Below, piece by piece: positions 12,691 through 24,898 of a stretch of DNA of 64,000 bases (position 1 is its first letter; each line of letters starts with the position of its first letter). Under the pieces are notes generated by a model. It did no database searches and was not told the DNA's origin. It saw only the letters and a list, made by a program, of their open reading frames with translations. Source of the DNA: Polytrichum commune (taxonomy: Eukaryota; Streptophyta; Polytrichopsida; Polytrichales; Polytrichaceae); NCBI GenBank assembly GCA_950295325.1, contig OX485806.1:45131169-45195168 (forward strand), in the 5' to 3' direction. Both the position numbers and the translations under genes were made by a program.

Positions 12691-13079
12691 GTCGCATTCA
12701 CATGCTAATTAATCTTAAAACAATGTCTCTTGGGAATAAAAAGAAAATGAAAAAGGTGAGAACCACCCAAAATATGTCAAAAATGAATTAAAGTTATAAT
12801 GGGATAAGCTCAAGTGGAAGGCGGAATCAAAAACAATGAAAGGTCAAGGGGAAAGGGTCAAACTCGTTTTTTTTCCGGGCGGCCCCCAAGATGCTGGGCA
12901 GTGCGACAAAAAAAAGGAATTCGGAAGGGTCTTGGGAGGTAGGGAAAGAGATTCTCATTAAGGAAAGAAGGGGAAAAAAGGAGGAGCAGAGTAAAGGGAA
13001 GCAGGCGGAAGCCCTGCCCTACTACGATGAAAATTGAGGGAGAACAGGGAAGAGAAGGGAAAAAAAACAAAAAAACGGA

Positions 13080-14520
13080 TGCACTACTGTTGAGTAGATT
13101 TTTGTCTAGTAAAAGGAAGCTAATGCGACTCTGTTGAGAATCCGATAGCAGTTGATGGGGGAGTGCTCAAGCATGGGGATTGAGGGTGTTGTCGCACATA
13201 CTTGACGTAGATCTAGCAATTGTGGAGTGGGGGTAGATCCCACGGTGACAAGGAGCAAACGAACCGTCATCGGAGGGCACAAAAATTTGATGAGGTTGTC
13301 GGAAAGAAGTGTTAAAAGTGAGATCCATGAGGGTGATGATCGCGAGCCGATCTTAGAAAAAAACTTGGGAAAAAACCGAATGCACATAGTGAGGACGTGA
13401 CCCAATTGAGTGATAGATGAGTCGCATGCTGGTTTAAGTGAAGGTTGAGGAGGAGATATGAGATGTTTGTTGTGCTGCTTGGGTGCATGAAAAGTTGGTT
13501 CCCAGTGATTCCGGAAGGTGGTGTCTGCTGGACCTATCCCGAAGTCGGCAATTTAGATTGGTGGTATAATGACAGCCCATGGCGCGGTGATGTTCTGCTG
13601 TTGTCGCATGTTGTTCAACCTGCAGTCGAGAGCGGAGGAACTATGGAAGAAGTGCAGACTAGCAGTCATAAAGGGCGAAAATTCAAGACTACATTAGATT
13701 GTCGGCTACCGGAATTTCCACCATCCATCTTCCTCACTGTGTTTTCCACGTGCAGTTGGCTATGTGAGAATAGCATCCAAAATAATGCTTTTGCATGATT
13801 GTTGATGTTGTTGGCGGTTCGTGTGTATGGTCGGTTGGTTGGTAGTATGGTTGTGGGGTTGAGTAGCCTACATCAAAGTCAACCACAGTAAAACCAACTT
13901 CTGAAGAGGACGTTTCGGTGAGGAGGAATGAAAAAAATAAAATATGGGTGAAGCATTTTGGCCTGGGTAAGTGGACCGAGCTAGTGTGCACCGTTGTTGA
14001 AGCGGGTGCACATCGCGTAATGAATGATTGCAAGCTTGAGGAACAAAGATTCGGCATAAGGGGGTCACCATGAATGCTACATAGTGGGTCTTAGGGCCAT
14101 TGTTGTTGATATTGGTTGCCGTAACGAGCAGCAAATTGTCGTAGGAATGTAACCGCTGAAAGGGTTGATGGGATAGGAGGAAAAATTATATTGTTGTGTG
14201 ATAGGGAAGACGTGAATGACAGTAGTGAGTTAGCAATCATGGTACTATATTGGCGCATTTGAGGCCAAGGATCGGGGGGGTCGCACGAAAACTTGGTGTT
14301 GGGAGGCAAGTGGTCTGCAATGGGTTCGAAAAAAAAGAGGGGTTGTGATTCGGAGTCGGGGGATTGGTGTGGGCAACATAGTGTAGCGAAGGGCAGAGGT
14401 GCGGAGAGGTGTTTTCGGTCAATTTTATTCTCTCTCTTTCCCTCGTTATTGGGTTTGCCATTGCCTTGGTGAACTACATCCAAGGCCCTTAGTGTACCGC
14501 CGAAGGTGATCCTCAAGGGG
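13080..14520. other. Region of overlapping uninterpretable open frames
   Basis: Several frames of 70-140 codons are open on both strands (for example 13445-13798 on plus, and 13405-13106 and 14516-14091 on minus). The plus frame has many Trp and Cys residues (LDWWYNDSPWRG) and looks somewhat protein-like, but no domain was recognised and the frames do not join into one model. Base composition is more GC-rich than the flanks. It may be a decayed element, and I assign no function. Confidence 0.2.
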
Positions 14521-15162
14521 TGGTTGACACTTTACTCCACTATTTTGGGTTAGCTCAATTTTTTAGTTGCTTTGCTAATACGTTGTTCCCTAATTTGGAC
14601 AACATTGTTGGTGAATTTGTTGGGTCAATTCTATGTCTTGCGAGCATGGGCTTTGTAGGTGGTTCAACAAGCTTGAACAACAAAAGGCTATGTGTGATCC
14701 ATGTCTCGTATGGTCAGAGGAGGGTCATATTGTGGAATTGAGGTTTCAGTGAGAAGACAACAATCATGGCTTCAATGATCATGTTAATGCTTCAATTTTT
14801 TTTGTAGTGTTGCTGTGGTTTGTATCCACATTGTGATTAATTGGAATGTATTCTGCATCCCCATGGGTGCTATAAAACTTTGAAGAGGATGGCCACGCCT
14901 CATACCCACTAGGATGGATTAGTATCAATTGTGTCGACCTTGCATCATGAATTGAAAAAAGTTGGAAAGGGGGAAATTGGCTACAAAATTGAAGGTTGAA
15001 GGCTTCATGCTTTGTGTTAACTGGGTGCTGAGATTGATGGCCACGACTCGGAAGGCTAAGCTGCCTCCTTTCTTTCTTTTCCTCCTTTTTGGTGGTTGTT
15101 GTCTGGATGGAGAGTTGCAACGGCCAAGGAAACTCAGCCTCTGGAGGCAACATTGTGTTCTA

Positions 15163-15348
15163 GGCTCTAGAAAGGGGAGCGGAATTGAGGTACAAACGTT
15201 CCTTGGCTACTTCGAACTGTGCAATGTTGAAGACATTGACAACAAGCAAGTAGAGAAGCATTGAATCTAGAGCTACAAACACCACCAAGAGGAAGAGGAT
15301 CAACACCGAGCAATGGAACAACGAAGAAGAAGAGGAGCTCTCGGCCAT
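15163..15348 (-). CDS. Small hydrophobic ORF, possible single-pass membrane peptide
   Basis: A 61-codon minus-strand frame starts at an ATG in a good plant context (CCATGGCC). After a Ser run it has one or two long hydrophobic segments (about residues 12-26 and 29-42: LILFLLVVFVALDSM, then LLYLLVVNVFNI). This could be a signal anchor, but hydrophobic frames arise easily from T-rich codons in this composition. There is no family match, no supported partner exon and no conserved neighbour. I keep it only as a candidate. Confidence 0.2.
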
Positions 15349-15439
15349 GGAGCTCGGCCGCGGAATTAGGCTCCCCTTCCCACGGCTTTACACACAAGAC
15401 GCGCGGTTATAGGTCCCACTACCCACGGCAATGGGTGCC

Positions 15440-17160
15440 CAACGGGTTTTTGAAGGAGAACTTAGGAATTAAGAAGAAATGCTACTACATTAGCATTGAG
15501 GAATTAGTATTAGGCATTATGAAATATATTAGGACATATAGAAAATAGGATTTTGAGATTCAAAGACCATTAAAGAGGCAACATGGGAGGAATGAAAGAT
15601 TTTGAGGATTAATGACTATGAGGCATAATAATGGAGTATATAGGAATGTAGTAGAATATGATTAGGGAATATATTAGAATGTAGGAGAAGACATGATTAT
15701 GGGGAATATAGCATGAAGAATTTTGAGGAAAACATGATCATGAATTATAGATGAATTTTAGATTCTTATGATACAAAAACATTATGAAGATGCATTATGA
15801 GCATATAGGACAAGGATAGATTCTACTAGGATGATTAAATACAAATCATTGGAATCAAGCAAATGTGAAGACTTGATTACATTCTCAAAAGGAAGTACAA
15901 TGTAGCCACTACAAGGATTTAGTAGAATCTTAAGACTTGAACATTCAAATGGTAAAACGGTTATAACCGTTTAGGATAGATATTATCTACACATATCAAA
16001 GATAGTTAGTATCTAGGAAAGTGGAAGTTAATTGCCACTCTTAGTATAGATTTTGGATAGGAAGGAAAGACTATATAAGGGAAGCAATTTAGGAGATCTA
16101 TACCTCATTTTCTACACAACGAAGTTATTTTAAATTTGAGTGTCAAAAACACTTGAGTTTCTTGTACCTCTCCACTCGGAGCTCTTTTGCAATACAATAT
16201 ATTTTCCCACAAATGTGTGTGTGACATTTCTATCTCTCTCTCAAATTGTCTTACAAGTTGTCAAGCGGTACTTGGAACTTGAGTGAGTGAGCAACCGAGA
16301 GTAGAGTAGATTGAGTAGACTCTTTTGAGAAAGAACTCAAAAGATAGTGCGAGGGTGAGAACAAAGCGCTCAAGACAAATTGAAGAATCAATGGAACTTT
16401 GAGAGATATTGAATTGAGAAAACGATTGTTAAACTTGAGTGAAAGAAACAAGATTATCTCTCAAAGCGGAACTTATCATTGATCTCCTCAAAAGGGAATT
16501 ATAATTATTCATGTGATTAATTGATTGAAGAAATATATACAAGTTATGATTTGAGCAAAATTACTTAACTCCTTCAAAAGAGGAGGAGCTTATTATTATA
16601 AACTACATAATCGACTTATACATATTATACCACATATTGATTGATTGAACTTATGATTGACAAGAATGATGAAGACATTAATTCACATCAAAGTTTGAAT
16701 ACATATGAATGAAGTAATATTGATATAAGATAATCTACTTACTACAATTGTTATTGAAGCTTCTTACTTTAAGATTCTTTGTGAGTTGTTGGATGTCATT
16801 ACAATTTGAAGGATTATCTATTCAAGAAAAGATTTCTCTCTCTCTTGAGCAAAACTCAAGAGAGATAGGTTTACTTCTCGTCATCAAGAAACACTTTGAA
16901 GTTAAACGTGACATTGCAAAACAATCAATGATGTGTTCATGAAATTATAACCACTATATATATACATGTCAAGTTACAATATTATAGGTAGTAACACTTG
17001 AGCTTAAAAAGGAAGACTCAAGAATATTAGATCTTCCTCATCGTTATAAGATTATTATCAATTGTGTAATTGATGTGTATGAACTACAAAACTTAATGAT
17101 TCATAGAACTTATTGAAACTATATGCTATTGTTACACCTCTTGAAGCTTTCTTAAATCTA
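15440..17160 (+). promoter_or_regulatory. LTR/leader-like region with TATA box
   Basis: A TATA box (CTATATAAGG, 16071-16080) is followed by sequence typical of an LTR R region, including TTTGCAATACAATAT near 16188. A long leader of GAG-rich, TTGAGAGA-type sequence follows. The block looks like a solo LTR or the 5' end of a copia-type element whose coding part is missing. Terminal TG..CA ends and a primer-binding site were not fixed. No gene is supported within it. Confidence 0.4.
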
Positions 17161-17780
17161 AAGGTTCTTATTGTCAATGATGCCTTACATTGAGAACAAG
17201 AACTAAGATAATGAGATTGTGTTCACTCCGATAATGTATTCATACCATAAGGAGAAGAGAGGAGTTATTAAATTGAGGACCGAACATATTAATGAGGCAC
17301 GGTAGTTCTCAAGCGAATATAAATTTACGTGATGAGCATCGTGAGTCTTCTTAGCTAATTTTGCAAAGGAACGACCCACGGCGCCCATCATGCAACACCG
17401 GCGTGAGGAAGCTCATCATCAGTCCGCGTGGGTGACGGAGGTAGATAGGTGCAGGTCATGCAACTGGGTCGGAGTGGACGAGAGGGAGTTTGGTGGCAGC
17501 GGGGTGGACATTGGGATTGTATTAGGGACCTCAATGCTGTAAGCAGTGGGAGCATACTAAGGGGTTGGGTAGTGGTGGCTCAATCATGTGGGAGCCCAAT
17601 ATTCTACGGAAATACGGAAATACGGATCCATTTTCCATATTTTACCCTGCTCGTATGAGGACAATAGGGTCTCTTAGGATAAATTAATTGTACTAGGAAA
17701 TAGGGCGTTCTAAATCCGCCTCGCACGATAAAAATGATAAAAAGGGGTACTATTACCGGTCCGGCAAATTGGACTAGGAA
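17161..17780. other. Mixed non-coding DNA before the gag-like element
   Basis: A 62-codon minus frame (17391-17203) is open but unrecognised. The tandem tract ACGGAAATACGGAAATACGG lies near 17603. Nothing else is supported. Confidence 0.25.
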
Positions 17781-18224
17781 GACCGTTTGATTATGGTCCG
17801 GACCAAGTAACGGTTACGCCACGTTTACCCAACGGTCCGGAAGTGGAGAGCCGGCTGGTAACGACGGTTACAACGGACTTGTGGCGGTTGGGGGAAACCG
17901 TTGGTAAATCATCGGAAGACGGTTGGCAACCGTTTTCCGTTAAAACGAACGGTAACAGGGGAAGGAAGAGGGAGGATGGATATTTAAGGGTCCCTTCCTT
18001 CTCCTCCCCACTTTTTCGCAAGAGGAAAATTTGTTGAGAGAACGAGTGGTGAGGTTGTTTTTTTTTTTCTATCGAGCCGCCAGCAGTGGGATTGTTGGGA
18101 CTCCGCAATTTCTAGTTACCGGCAGTTGGCTTGCCGAGACTCCGTAGCAATTAAGCGGAAAAGAGGGAAACCGGAGGGGAGAGAATTTCCGTAGTTGTGA
18201 CAGAGGTTGAGACAAGAAAGGAAA
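17780..18224 (+). promoter_or_regulatory. Promoter and leader of gag-like element copy 1
   Basis: Between 17800 and 17965 the sequence has an unusually dense run of AACGGTT, AACCGTT, CCGTTAAAACG and GGCGGTT motifs on both strands, which match the plant MYB core CNGTTR. A TATTTAAGGG box follows at 17981-17990, then a CT-rich initiator-like tract and a leader containing a CAGCAGTGGGATTGTTGGGACTCCG block. The same order (MYB-like cluster, weak TATA, leader with CAGCAATTGGATTGCTGAGA, then ATGCCGGAAG) is found ahead of copy 2. It is therefore probably the element's own promoter, possibly the U3/R part of an LTR. Confidence 0.45.
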
Positions 18225-20247
18225 ATGCCGGAAGCACGGGAAGAGGATCGGAGGGAACCCATCCCGATTCCGCTCAAAGCCCTCATCCCTGCAATTCCGA
18301 GGGAGGACGGGGAGCTGCAGGAGCTAGCGGAGGATCTCCGGGTTATGGGTTGCGAGGGTTTTCTCCGCAAACCCTAGAACCTCCGAGCGGAAGATACCCT
18401 CCGGGAATTCAAGTTCGAGAGAGGGAATCAGTGGCTAGGAACTAAAAGGAGGGATCCGGATAGTTGGACTCCGAAAGTCTGGAATAGGGTTTACGGGTTT
18501 CCGAGAGGAATTGCAGAGGGATGGGCCGGCCGCCGCGATGGCCTGTTCACCGGAAAGTTTAGAGGAGACGCGGACCCGAAGGACGGCTTTCACCCCGGGA
18601 ACTGCCAGAACCTTAGAGAGCGGAGGGTATTAGAGTTCCTCATGCCCATCCTTAACCCGGACAAGCCTAAGCGGATCAGCCTTACCATGGCTAACACCTT
18701 GTTCGGTGCTATGTCCGGAGTCCGGCCCGTGAATTGGGGGTTGATAATCACGAGGTAGTAGGGCGGGCCCTTCCCAATGTAGGCCGGAAACCCTCCTTCC
18801 TCTGCCCCTTCATTCTGCACCTCTATCAGCACTTTGACTGCATCACGGCCGAAGAGGAGGACATGCTGACTATAGCGGCGGACGAGGTCACCTACAAGCT
18901 CCATCCGGAAGTCGGAGACATCGAGACAGAAACCTCAAGCGACCCCATCATTCCGGAAGCGCCTCCCTCTTCACCCGGCAGTCCGCCGCCGACCCTCCAG
19001 AGACTCCAACCTCTCTTCTCCCTCATTATCATCCGGAAGCCGGACCCAGCCGGGAGACCACTTGGCGGAACGTGGATCTCTCCGCTTGGGACTTTCCGGA
19101 AAATCCCTTCAAGCGGGTCCAGGAGGGGCTGGAGGATCTGCAGAACCAGTACTTCCGGCTGGAACACATCGCCCGGGGAGCGAACCAGGCCTTGGACAAC
19201 TGCGGACCCGGAAATATTCTCCGGGAGTTGGCGAAGAGGGCGGACAGGAAGGAGCTCGAGCAAGCCAAGACGGAAAACGCTCACCTCACCGCGCAGGTAG
19301 CGGCCATGACTCAGGAGCTGAGTCAAAAGAGTGAGGAAATCCGGAAGTACCACGCGGAGCAGGCAGTGGTCTTCAGCCGGATCCGGGAGCTGGTGGGGCA
19401 TCCGGCAGAGATCGTCAACAAGGCGCATCTCTACGACCGGATGATGGAGTCCGGAGAACCGGCTTCCGCTAGGCAGGCCCTCCCCATCCTCATGAAATAC
19501 TCACGGACGATGAAGGATCTCCTGGCGGAAATCCAGAAGGTGGTTCCGCCAAGCGGAACACCCCGGCGGGTACTCTATCCGGGTCCGCCTGGGTCACCAA
19601 CCGGAACCCTCTACGAGGTAGTTGGTGAAGTCGCCCTGGTCCAGAATCCGCCAACGGCTGCAGGACCCAGCCAACAGGGAGGCGGCTCTCGGCCTGCCAG
19701 TTCCAGAAGAGCTCCGGAAAGGATCCGCTCTCCCCAAGTGAGGCGGAAGAGCACCGGGTCTGTTAGATCCGGACGAGGCCAATCCCCTGTTCCGTGGACA
19801 TCGGATTGGTCCCGAACTCCGGACAGAGCTCGGACCCCTATAAGGCACCGAACTCCGGATCAAGAGGCGACTCCGAGTAGGGGTAAGGCCCCTATGACCC
19901 AAGCCTCGCCGTCGTCTCCTCCGACCTGCCAAATGGTGAACACATTCCCTCCGCCACCCTCAAGGGCGGCCTCCACCAGGGATCCGCGGACTACCTCGAT
20001 CTCGGGCGGACAGAATCCGGAACAACGCACCGGAAGCGATCCTTCCCCCATCCGGAGCGTTCGGAAGGGAAGTACAGTTTCCGAAACACCACGGACAGAA
20101 GGAGCAGGGGATTCGGAGGACGAGATTGCCCCTTCTCCAAACATGAGGAGGATGCTTACGCGACTACAGAAGGCATCACCGGGAGGGGGCTCATCCGCCG
20201 TCAGCGGCCTCGGCGGTGCTTCTAGAATGGACAACACAGCTATGTGA
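18225..20247 (+). pseudogene. Retroelement gag-like protein, copy 1
   Basis: The frame opens at ATG 18225 (MPEAREEDRREPIPIPLK). It has a stop near 18375, then reads on in frame through REFKFERGNQW, KDGFHPGNCQN, FLMPILNPDKPKR and MANTLFGAM to a double stop near 18754. It resumes in a second frame with SFLCPFILHLYQHFDC and EEEDMLTIAADEVTYKL. After a further shift it runs uninterrupted from 19072 to TGA 20245-20247. That last part begins with AWDFPENPFKRVQE and DLQNQYFRLEH, has a coiled coil (ELEQAKTENAHLTAQVAAMT and onward) and then a long Ser/Pro/Arg-rich disordered tail. Two-copy conservation, the N-terminal Trp/His motifs and the coiled coil suggest a structural gag or nucleic-acid-binding ORF of a plant retroelement. 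No zinc knuckle or protease is visible. Alternatively it is an accessory ORF of a DNA transposon. Confidence 0.55.
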
Positions 20248-20480
20248 GCATAGAGCGGAGAGCAGAGAGGAAGTAAAAATAGTAAAATGCTTAGACTAAA
20301 TTTAGAAATGTTTTCAAAAAGATTCGGATATACCCAAAATATTCCAGATTCTCCCAAAAATAGTAAAAATTTGTGACCTATTTCCGTGAAATGTTTAGGT
20401 CATAAATTAAATAAAAATACCCTGAATTTGAAATGGTCTCATTGAGTTTGGAAACCGTGAAGTGCTAAAATGATAGGAAA
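20226..20480 (+). repeat. 3' end of gag-like element (repeat R1, plus copy)
   Basis: The last codons (GGACAACACAGCTATGTGA), the AGAGCGGAGAGCAGAGAGG tract and the following AT-rich 200 bp recur in inverted orientation at 45360-45620 and, more diverged, at 34430-34575. A 45-bp piece is also inside the palindrome array at 24854-24898. This defines a repeated 3' segment of the element: C-terminal codons, GAGCGG tract, then an AT-rich tail with CCTATTTCCGTGAAATG. Confidence 0.6.
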
Positions 20481-20935
20481 GTTGTGATATAATAGATAAG
20501 TAAATGATAAAAACCAATGTTGATCCCAAGAAAAAATAAATGAAAAAGTTTTTTTGAGATTGGTATAATTGAAGAATGAGTTAATCAAAATACAAAGGGC
20601 GACCAACTTGCTTCGTTTTTATTTCATCACTTTTGTCTTTGTCTTATGTGTGAGTCAACTCTAGAGCTTGGACTCCAACAATTATTGTTTGTGGTCGAAG
20701 AGATTATCTTGAGCTGAATATATATATGAGGACATAATTTAGACTCATACCCAATATGAATGTAGAGACACACGCACACAATGGGAGAGGAGAGAGACAT
20801 GTTTGTTGGCCTAGGATGGGAGAAGGAGATTAGAAGTATAGGAGATCCCCATGTTCCCTTTAATTCATCGCCGGAACATGACATAGATGTTGCAAATCGA
20901 TATAGAGATATACACACGTACTTAATTACCTCCTC
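20481..20935. other. AT-rich non-coding DNA
   Basis: No supported coding frame or repeat. Confidence 0.35.
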
Positions 20936-22500
20936 TTCCCATTGAACTCAGCACTGAGGCACCTTCGGTATTCATGCCACGCCATAATTTTACTTACAAG
21001 CATTAAAAAATGCCTTTCTCCCGCGTGAAATATATTCACACCTTCACTAGTTGAGTTCCAAACACACCACCCTATCAACACATTCCCACAAGTTCTTTCC
21101 CAACATAATACAACACAATGCTAACTCCTACGCTACACCTAAGCTGGCCTCCTTAATTAATTATCCAATGCTCTAGCATGTTAAGTGGATGCCTAAACCC
21201 AAACTCCCAGAACCTCAACTGCCGCCCTTCAATCCTGGTCTTCCGACCAGCAACTCCAGTACTCTGCCTAGGTACAGAGTAGTGTTGATCTGCATCAATT
21301 GCACTCACCCTCGAAGAGGCCCAGTTCACCTAGGGCGCCCACCAAATGCAGACAGCAGCTTTGCTGGGAAAATGCCTCTCTACCTCCCCGAATCCTCTTG
21401 GTAGCTCCAAGCCCAGCTCCTTGTTGTCTTCCCCTCGCCTCGAACGGCTTCACCTCTGCCTCAGTATACACCCAAGGGATAAACTCCCGTCCCCTGTTGC
21501 TGCATTCTCAGAAGAGCCCAGGCATGCTTCAACTCACTGCGGCGAAATGCCCAGAGGTGAATTGCTCCTCCGAATTAACCACCTTTTCAGAGGGAGAGCC
21601 TTGCGCAGATGCACTGGACCAGGGCGATCTCCCTCCCAAAATTCATTTATTTAGCTCTCAACACCTTCACAACTGCGTGGGATTAATGCCATGATTGTTA
21701 CCTTAAGCAGCTGGAATTCAACATGAATAAATGTCGATCTGGCCCTCCTCCATTTCTTCGACACACAAGTCTTAATTTCTCCGCCCAGCTTGGCCACTGG
21801 AGGAAAGAGCCTCCCGACAGAGCTGCAACCGCAATACCTCACAGCGATTCCTGACCCTCCGTTGGCCTTTGCAGACCTTTCCCTCACAAGCAACCAGCTC
21901 CTTGTCGCCACTTTGATTGCAGCGATTCCGCCACTTAATCTGGCAGGGTTTTCACCCTCTGTGTAGCAGGCCACCGTCCAAACACCTTAGATCGAGATTG
22001 GCACTTCCGAATTCAGGAGTTGGAGATTGTAATTCGCACCTGCCCAGTCTACGACAAACACAACTAGCGCCTTGCTGGCCTCGTATGGTGAATGCTAAAA
22101 CCCGAATCAAAAATCTAGCAGGGGCTCTGCCCCACTGTCGCCGCTCCTTGTTTTTGGTGTTCGGTGAAGCGAGAGAAAATGAGAGAGGAGGCCCCTGGAC
22201 TTGCCGGACCTCTTTCCTGGGCACCCCAAAAATCTAGATGCCTCGTCCCTTCAAAACAAGACCCCCTTCCTTAAACAGGCAGACCTCGAATCCAAACCAA
22301 CAATATTTTTTAAGCCCGACACCCATAATCCTAACCTAAATCCCTTGACTTTAAGCGTCACATAAAATCTAATTGACTAATTACTTGTTGTTGGCCTTCT
22401 CCCTTACATTTCACACAGTCTCACATAAAACTTAAATCCCCTTAACTTTTAGAACTCTAGAACTCTCTAGATTCTATCTAATTCAATCAAAACACTATTG
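20936..22500. other. C-rich block with shadow frames
   Basis: C- and CT-rich on the plus strand with several overlapping frames of 90-130 codons in all directions. None shows a recognisable domain. A similar CT-rich block occurs at 61500-62400, with comparable phrases (GGCGAGGTCAGAGAG versus GGTGAAGCGAGAGAA). The two may be diverged LTRs of one element family, but I could not align them confidently by eye. Confidence 0.3.
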
Positions 22501-22506
22501 CACCCG

Positions 22507-23204
22507 TTAAAATGTTATAAACGTTAAATTGAAATGTGGGCACCATATTGGGCTCACATAACTGGCGACATCAGGGGATGGATCCAAAATCTCTTTCTGC
22601 AAGAAAATTGTCGCTTGCAGATCCCCGCCAGGTTGCATGCGCTTAACCAAGTCGACCCCACTACCAGGGCTAACCTCCGACATCTTGAAAACAAAAACTT
22701 TGTCCGTCTCGTCACCCTGGCCTGGGAATTGATTATGCTGGACATAGGCCCAAGTGTTGACACCTCTAAGCTTGGCGATGCCATCCATAACTCCCAACCT
22801 ACGTAAGTATTTGAAGGGTGTAATCTTGTTTCGGAGGTGGGGGGAATTCAACTCCTTGCACCGATCAAAAATGGGCTAAGTTCTTCCAACGAAAGAAGTT
22901 GATGAGGGTCACTATCATTACGAAGGAGGAACTCACCCACAAGATTTTTGCTGGCTTCAAGAACAATTTTGGTATGAGTGGATTGGGGCGTTCTCTTGAC
23001 GTGCTCCTCGATGAAGACGTCGATGCGCTTGCGGCTATCTCTCCAGTTGCCAACCTTGACGGGGTGCCGATGGTAGCCCAGATGAATACATGCACGCTGA
23101 GTGGTGTCACTGCCGCGGACGTAGAAGATTTTGGCGTGGCATAGAGCAATGCAACTGGGAGGCTCCTTACAGATCCTACACACTAGGGTGGAGAAGGTAG
23201 GCAC
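22507..23204 (-). pseudogene. Transposase-like N-terminal fragment
   Basis: Two adjoining minus frames, 23204-22848 and 22851-22507, read as one protein interrupted by a frameshift near 22850. The first has a Cys-rich opening (LVCRICKEPPSCIALCHAK), then FYVRGSDTTQRACIHLGYH followed by RHPVKVGNWRDSRKRID. This HLGxHxHPV arrangement recalls the zinc-binding N-terminal region of plant Mutator-type transposases. The second has KYLRRLGVMDGIAKLRGV, a WAYVQ.NQFPGQGDE segment and VFKMSEVSPGSG. The fragment stops at the edge of the CT-rich block, so that block may have interrupted or replaced the catalytic part. The protein looks genuine because motifs and composition continue across the frameshift. 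The family name is tentative. Confidence 0.5.
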
Positions 23205-23470
23205 GGGACCACCAATGGGAAAGGACTCTTTGGTGAATCCATCAAATTCAGTATCATTGACTCAGGAGGTACAATGAAAACGTTGGAGGTAGTCGCAATG
23301 ACGATTATGGCACTCGAGGTGGCCAACTCAGGTGGATGAACAAAAAGCAAAGGCTAAGTCATTGCTAATGTTGGTGGTTTGGATTTTGGTCCAGACATGG
23401 CTGTCGTAGCGTTTGTCCATGCCGTCCATTGACCCGATTCCGAGAGGGTGGTGGAGGGGTAGGATTTTGC

Positions 23471-23692
23471 TGTGGGACCTAGTTTTGAATGGGCATAACT
23501 TCCTCAATACTTTCGTGAATGTTGCAAGTGAGTAGTCCATTGACATCTACAAGAAATGTAGATGAAGATGGAGTGGTCGTTTGTTAGAATCAAAGATTGT
23601 ATGAGGAAGTTATGATGGTCTGAAGTTTGTACGGGCTTCTAGGCCTACCGGCTAAGGGAAAATGTATACTTGGCCCCAACTCTTGGTAGGGA
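23471..23692 (-). repeat. LTR-like spacer segment, first copy of a 546-bp duplication
   Basis: The segment from TGTGGGACCTAG to TTGGTAGGGACC is repeated almost exactly at 24017-24240, an offset of 546 bp. Its reverse complement is clearly related to 41276-41490, an LTR-like block that has a TATA box on its plus strand. The copies inside array A are therefore minus-oriented pieces of the same retroelement sequence. Confidence 0.7.
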
Positions 23693-24016
23693 CCCTCTCG
23701 GTTCCGAGAGGGTGGTGGAGGGGTAGGATCCCCACATCAAATTTTGCTTTGCGACCTAGGTTTGATGTATGTGTGATGTTTTTGTATGTGTAGATGATAT
23801 GTCACATAGACACCCTCTCGGAACCGAGAGGGTGGTGGAGGTGTAGGATCCCCACATCACATTTTGCTTTGGGACCTAGGTTTGATGTATGCGTGAGATT
23901 TTTGTTTGGGTATATGATATAGGAGAGTATATGTTTGTGTATATGATATGTCACATAGACACCCTCTCGGAACCGAGAGGGTGGTGGAGGGGTAGTATCC
24001 CCACATCAAATTTTGC

Positions 24017-24240
24017 TGTGGGACCTAGTTTTGAATGGGCATAACTTGCTCAATACTTTCGTGAATGTTGCAAGTGAGTAGTCCATTGACATCTACAAGA
24101 AATGTAGATGAAGATGGAGTGGCCGTTTGTTAGAATCAAAGATTGTATGAGGAAGTTATGATGGTCTGAAGTTTGTACGGGCTTCTAGGCCTACCGGCTA
24201 AGGGAAAATGTATACTTGGCCCCAACTCTTGGTAGGGACC
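24017..24240 (-). repeat. LTR-like spacer segment, second copy
   Basis: Nearly identical to 23471-23692, with a few differences such as TCCTCAATAC versus TGCTCAATAC. It is bounded by palindromes on both sides, so the duplicated module is palindrome plus LTR fragment. The right-hand palindrome has a damaged left arm. Confidence 0.7.
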
Positions 24241-24853
24241 CTTGTTAGGGTTCCGAGAGGGTGGTGGAGGGGTAGGATCCCCACACTTGATTTTGATCAT
24301 TTGAGCTAGGTTGCTTGTATGTGTTGAATGATTATTGGTGCAGATAATATGTGCAAGTTAAGGAGTCTGGTAGTATAAGGAGGCCAAATCTTGATTAGTT
24401 AGGTTAGGTTGAAAATAATTTCAAGTTAAGAGGTTGGGACATATAGAGACATATATAGGATCTTCACACCTGATTTTGATTGTTGAGGCCGAGAAGCTAT
24501 TATGTAGAAAATGTTTGTAATCCTTGATTTAGTTACAAGGTAGGGGATTGGGTGCGCCTTAGACCCTCTCGGTTCCGAGAGGGTGGTAGGGATAGTATAT
24601 GTGAACCTGATTTTAGAATGTTAAGGCCGAGATGCAGGTATGTGTTCCATGTTTGAAACTCGTTCAACTAGTTAAGAGGTAGGGGGTTGGGTGCAACTAA
24701 GACCCTCTTGGATCCGAGAGGGTGGTAGGATAGTATATGTGGGTTATATTTCTGATTGTTAAGGCCGAGATGTTGGTATGTATTCCATGTTTGAAACTCG
24801 TTCAACTAGTTAAGAGGTGGGGGTTGGGTGCAACTTAGACCCTCTCGGTTCCG

Positions 24854-24898
24854 GGACAACACTCCTATGTGAGCGGTGAGCGGAGATTTAAAGAGCGG
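24854..24898 (+). repeat. 45-bp gag 3'-end fragment inside a palindrome
   Basis: The palindrome starting at 24839 is split after its CCG. A 45-bp insert reading GGACAACACTCCTATGTGA and continuing with GCGGTGAGCGGAG separates it from the closing AGAGGGT at 24899. The insert matches the last codons and GAGCGG tract of the gag-like ORF (20226 onward and 45617). Confidence 0.65.

Noticed and set aside
18892-19428. 178-codon minus-strand frame inside the gag-like ORF
   Set aside because: It is antisense to a frame supported by a paralog at 36.5 kb and is open only because of the biased TCCGGA composition.
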